Positions 63,001 to 64,000 of a stretch of DNA of 64,000 nucleotides are shown here, one piece after another (within the stretch, counting starts at the first letter, position 1; every line of letters begins with the position of its first letter). Made by a program: the position numbers and the translations under genes. The DNA comes from Drosophila pseudoobscura (lineage: Eukaryota; Arthropoda; Insecta; Diptera; Drosophilidae). The DNA lies in assembly GCF_009870125.1 (NCBI RefSeq), contig NC_046681.1, forward strand, positions 14,025,001 to 14,089,000, read 5' to 3'. The notes beneath the pieces were generated by a model. The model did not search any database. It had not been told where the DNA came from and was given only the letters and a program-made list of their open reading frames with translations.

Positions 63001-64000
63001 CATCGGCATTTGCCTGGCGCTGTTGCAACAGAGAGCTCAAGGCAGCTGTGGCTGGCAAGGCTGAGGGATTGGAAGGCGTTGCCTTGTGCAGTGGTGCAGT
63101 GGGTACTGTAACAAGAGCAGGCACTTTAGTATTACACTCACTTTAAGGCTTGAATCTTCTGGTCAACTTGCTTTCCATGGTGGCCATATGGCAGTCCTGC
63201 AGCTTGTAATTCCCCTGGCTCGTAGCAAGCTGCTGCTGTTGACTGGTATAGTACTTGCCGCAAAAGTATGGAGCCGACAGTCGATGCTCATGCAATTCGA
63301 CGGCTGTTTGATACCACAAACGGCAGATGGGACAGTCGTAACGCTGCTGAAACTTGTGTTGCGGCAAGTGGGCATACAGCTGTTCCCGCGTGGCAAAGGT
63401 TCCAGAGCACATCTGCAGGAATACCCATTAAATATATCGAATATTGGATACCCTCTGGCGGGCGCGTCTACTCACATTACAAACAAATCTCTCATACTCG
63501 TGCTGCATGTACTCGTGCGATTCGCACTCGGCTATCGTATCGAAATGCTTGCCGCAGTATTTGTGGCAAAAGAACTTGTCTGCACGATGCAGTTGCTTGT
63601 GGCGCTGCAGCTCTTCAGTGGTCATGAAGGACATGGGGCATATGTTGCACTTGAAATCATACTCCTGAATGCCACAACTGCTCTCGGCCACATGCCTCAG
63701 ATAGGATTGCTTCTTGAAGAAGACCTCCTTGCAGCGCTGGCAGATGGGCAGACTCTCCGCCGAACGATCTGTCGTTTGCTGTTGCTGGGCTTTTCGACGT
63801 GCAAAGCTGCTGCTGCTATTGCTGCTGGAAGTCTAAAATGATAGATATAAGGTAGGCATAAGTATGGAATAAATATAATAATAAACCAACCTTTCCGTAA
63901 GTCTCATCCTTGACGGTTAGCTCGACTTTGGGGCTTAGCATATCGCCGCTGAATTCGTTGAACTTGTTAAAATCAGCAAAGGGCGTATTGTCATCAATAT
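51078..64000 (-). CDS. Giant multi-THAP zinc-finger protein, 5' end beyond the window
   Basis: Minus strand, about 3,700 codons in the window, partial at the N-terminus. Exons right to left: 64000-63891 (partial), 63832-63476, 63412-63142, 63105-61999, 61934-57079 (with a likely 57-bp intron at 59365-59421), 55589-51566, 51508-51078. Phases agree throughout. Order: acidic start, C2H2 fingers, a Ser/Ala/Gln-rich linker, then about 28 THAP domains of the form CCxxxC, xxxxKWxxNL, CxxHF and AVPTLxLGH, about 90 to 100 residues apart. Each Cx2-4C and CxxH is the known zinc set; THAP domains bind DNA. Two units lack the AVPT end. An acidic spacer and a KKRRRSR nuclear-type signal interrupt the array. 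I recall D. melanogaster CG10631 as having 27 THAP domains, and this looks like its orthologue. One in-frame TAA at 63143-63145 is unexplained. Confidence 0.88.
51186..55400 (-). other. THAP sub-array 3 (12 domains, C-terminal)
   Basis: Twelve THAP units in the last two exons, beginning with RICCVSDC and ending near 51186 with VQCIVCGAEK to AAPTLHLNH. The eleventh spans the intron at 51509-51565. The fifth (about 54245 to 54020) is degenerate: it keeps the CCYPDC and LCALH metal ligands, reads TYDLPSD where others have a basic-aromatic FP motif, and lacks AVPT. An acidic patch and KKRRRSR lie near 51950 to 52090. Confidence 0.8.
55590..57078 (-). other. 1.49-kb intron of the THAP gene
   Basis: Donor GTATGT after the CAG codon ending PLKQ (57079) and acceptor CTACACAG before the GAG codon of EILENP (55589), phase 0. 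All other introns of the gene in the window are 36 to 64 bp, or 57 bp, so this one has been enlarged, at least partly by the repeat at about 56030 to 56875. Confidence 0.75.
56030..56875. mobile_element. Probable non-autonomous mobile element or dispersed repeat
   Basis: The block has two related halves: the words GTGGATGC, CAGATTTTCGTTTTT or TAGATTTTCGTG, CGGGCGAA and AAATACACTTGT recur near 56270 to 56345 and 56550 to 56610. It ends in a tail with CAGACAGACAGACGGTC, GACTCGGCTACTGGTGCTGA, ATATATTTTATGGGGTC, GCTTCCTTCTGGACGTTAC and GTAGCGGGTATAAA, which is close to a tail seen on dispersed repeats in many Drosophila genomes. I cannot name the family. No coding capacity. Confidence 0.5.
57130..61880 (-). 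other. THAP sub-array 2 (13 domains, one exon block)
   Basis: Thirteen THAP units in the long exon 61934-57079, preceded by a His/Gln/Ser-rich low-complexity linker (about 61640 to 61880). The twelfth, GCLWPSC at about 57600, is degenerate, with a YDLPDN motif and no AVPT end. A strongly acidic spacer (Asp/Glu runs, about 58420 to 58740) separates units nine and ten, and a shorter IKQE-containing linker lies between seven and eight. Confidence 0.8.
59365..59421 (-). other. Stop-free 57-bp intron inside the THAP coding block
   Basis: On the minus strand CACAG precedes GTTAAAACTAGG, and CCCTTTGCTTGCAG precedes GTAAAGATTAAG. Length 57 is a multiple of three and there is no stop in frame, so retention adds 19 residues (starting VKTRNES and ending NSLCLQ). 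The splice signals, pyrimidine-rich end and a CTTAAAC branch-like word favour removal, giving FTQ joined to VKIKK. Confidence 0.6.
61999..63105 (-). other. THAP sub-array 1 (three domains) and Ser/Ala-rich linker
   Basis: The exon starts with PTAPLHKATPSNPS and a Ser/Ala/Gln-rich linker with a VKLE sumoylation-type site, then THAP units CCVPLCGVRK, CSMPHCTSQR and CCLNFCRRSR. The third is split by the intron at 61935-61998 between SPG and AVPTLHLGH. Confidence 0.8.
63143..63832 (-). other. N-terminal C2H2 finger exons of the THAP giant
   Basis: Exons 63832-63476 and 63412-63142 (intron 63413-63475) encode LPICQRCKEVFFKKQSYLRH, FKCNICPMSFMTTEELQRHKQLH, a Cys-rich FFCHKYCGKHFDTIAECESHE unit, FVCN joined to MCSGTFATREQLYAHLPQH across the intron, and YDCPICRLWYQTAVELHEH. 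So at least four C2H2-like units precede the THAP array, a combination not usual for THAP proteins. Confidence 0.75.

Overview
The window is insect nuclear DNA and almost certainly comes from a Drosophila. The evidence is short GT-AG introns of 50 to 80 bp, gene-poor AT-rich spacers full of microsatellites, Drosophila core promoter words (TATCGATA, and GGTCACACTG on the coding strand), a clear Ir40a orthologue, an NF-YB gene and a giant multi-THAP gene of the D. melanogaster CG10631 type. The genes I can place (NF-YB, the THAP giant, Ir40a) belong, as far as I recall, to chromosome arm 2L (Muller element B). Gene order and sequence divergence suggest a species outside the melanogaster group, perhaps obscura-like. 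That last step is inference.

Layout. From 1 to 15.7 kb I see no convincing gene, only spacer with low-complexity tracts and a few DRE-like sites. From 15.75 to 18.1 kb there is a cluster of small secreted proteins of unknown function: two intact genes with a decayed copy between them. From 20.4 to 23.06 kb lies a seven-exon ionotropic receptor gene, read as Ir40a (dry-air and cool sensing), which is intact once six short introns are removed. From 23.1 to 30.9 kb is spacer. From 30.96 to 32.16 kb (minus) is an acid-lipase family gene with a possible N-terminal exon at 33.7 to 34.0 kb. From 37.6 to 38.45 kb (minus) is a C-type lectin pseudogene with several lesions. Between 38.87 and 40.2 kb lie two copies of a promoter-like block. 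From 40.83 to 42.83 kb is a seven-finger C2H2 protein with an open, coding-looking 67-codon extension beyond its stop. A repeat-rich spacer with hairpins (43.6 to 44.6 kb) precedes a small secreted protein at 44.9 to 45.6 kb. From 46.17 to 49.20 kb (minus) is a second C2H2 protein, divergent from NF-YB (49.79 to 50.39 kb, plus). The last 13 kb (51.08 kb to beyond the window, minus) is one giant gene: several C2H2 fingers followed by about 28 THAP zinc fingers.

How the genes fit together. The right half is a cluster of DNA-binding proteins: two C2H2 proteins, a histone-fold CCAAT-box factor and the THAP array. The divergent pair at 49.2 to 49.8 kb shares a repeated promoter phrase, and a related phrase occurs about 1 kb upstream of the first C2H2 gene. 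The left half has fast-evolving secreted and immune-type genes, including two pseudogenes, around the chemosensory or hygrosensory receptor. The points most worth checking are the open frame after the TAG of the C2H2 gene, the in-frame TAA inside the THAP giant, and the internal duplication history of the THAP array.
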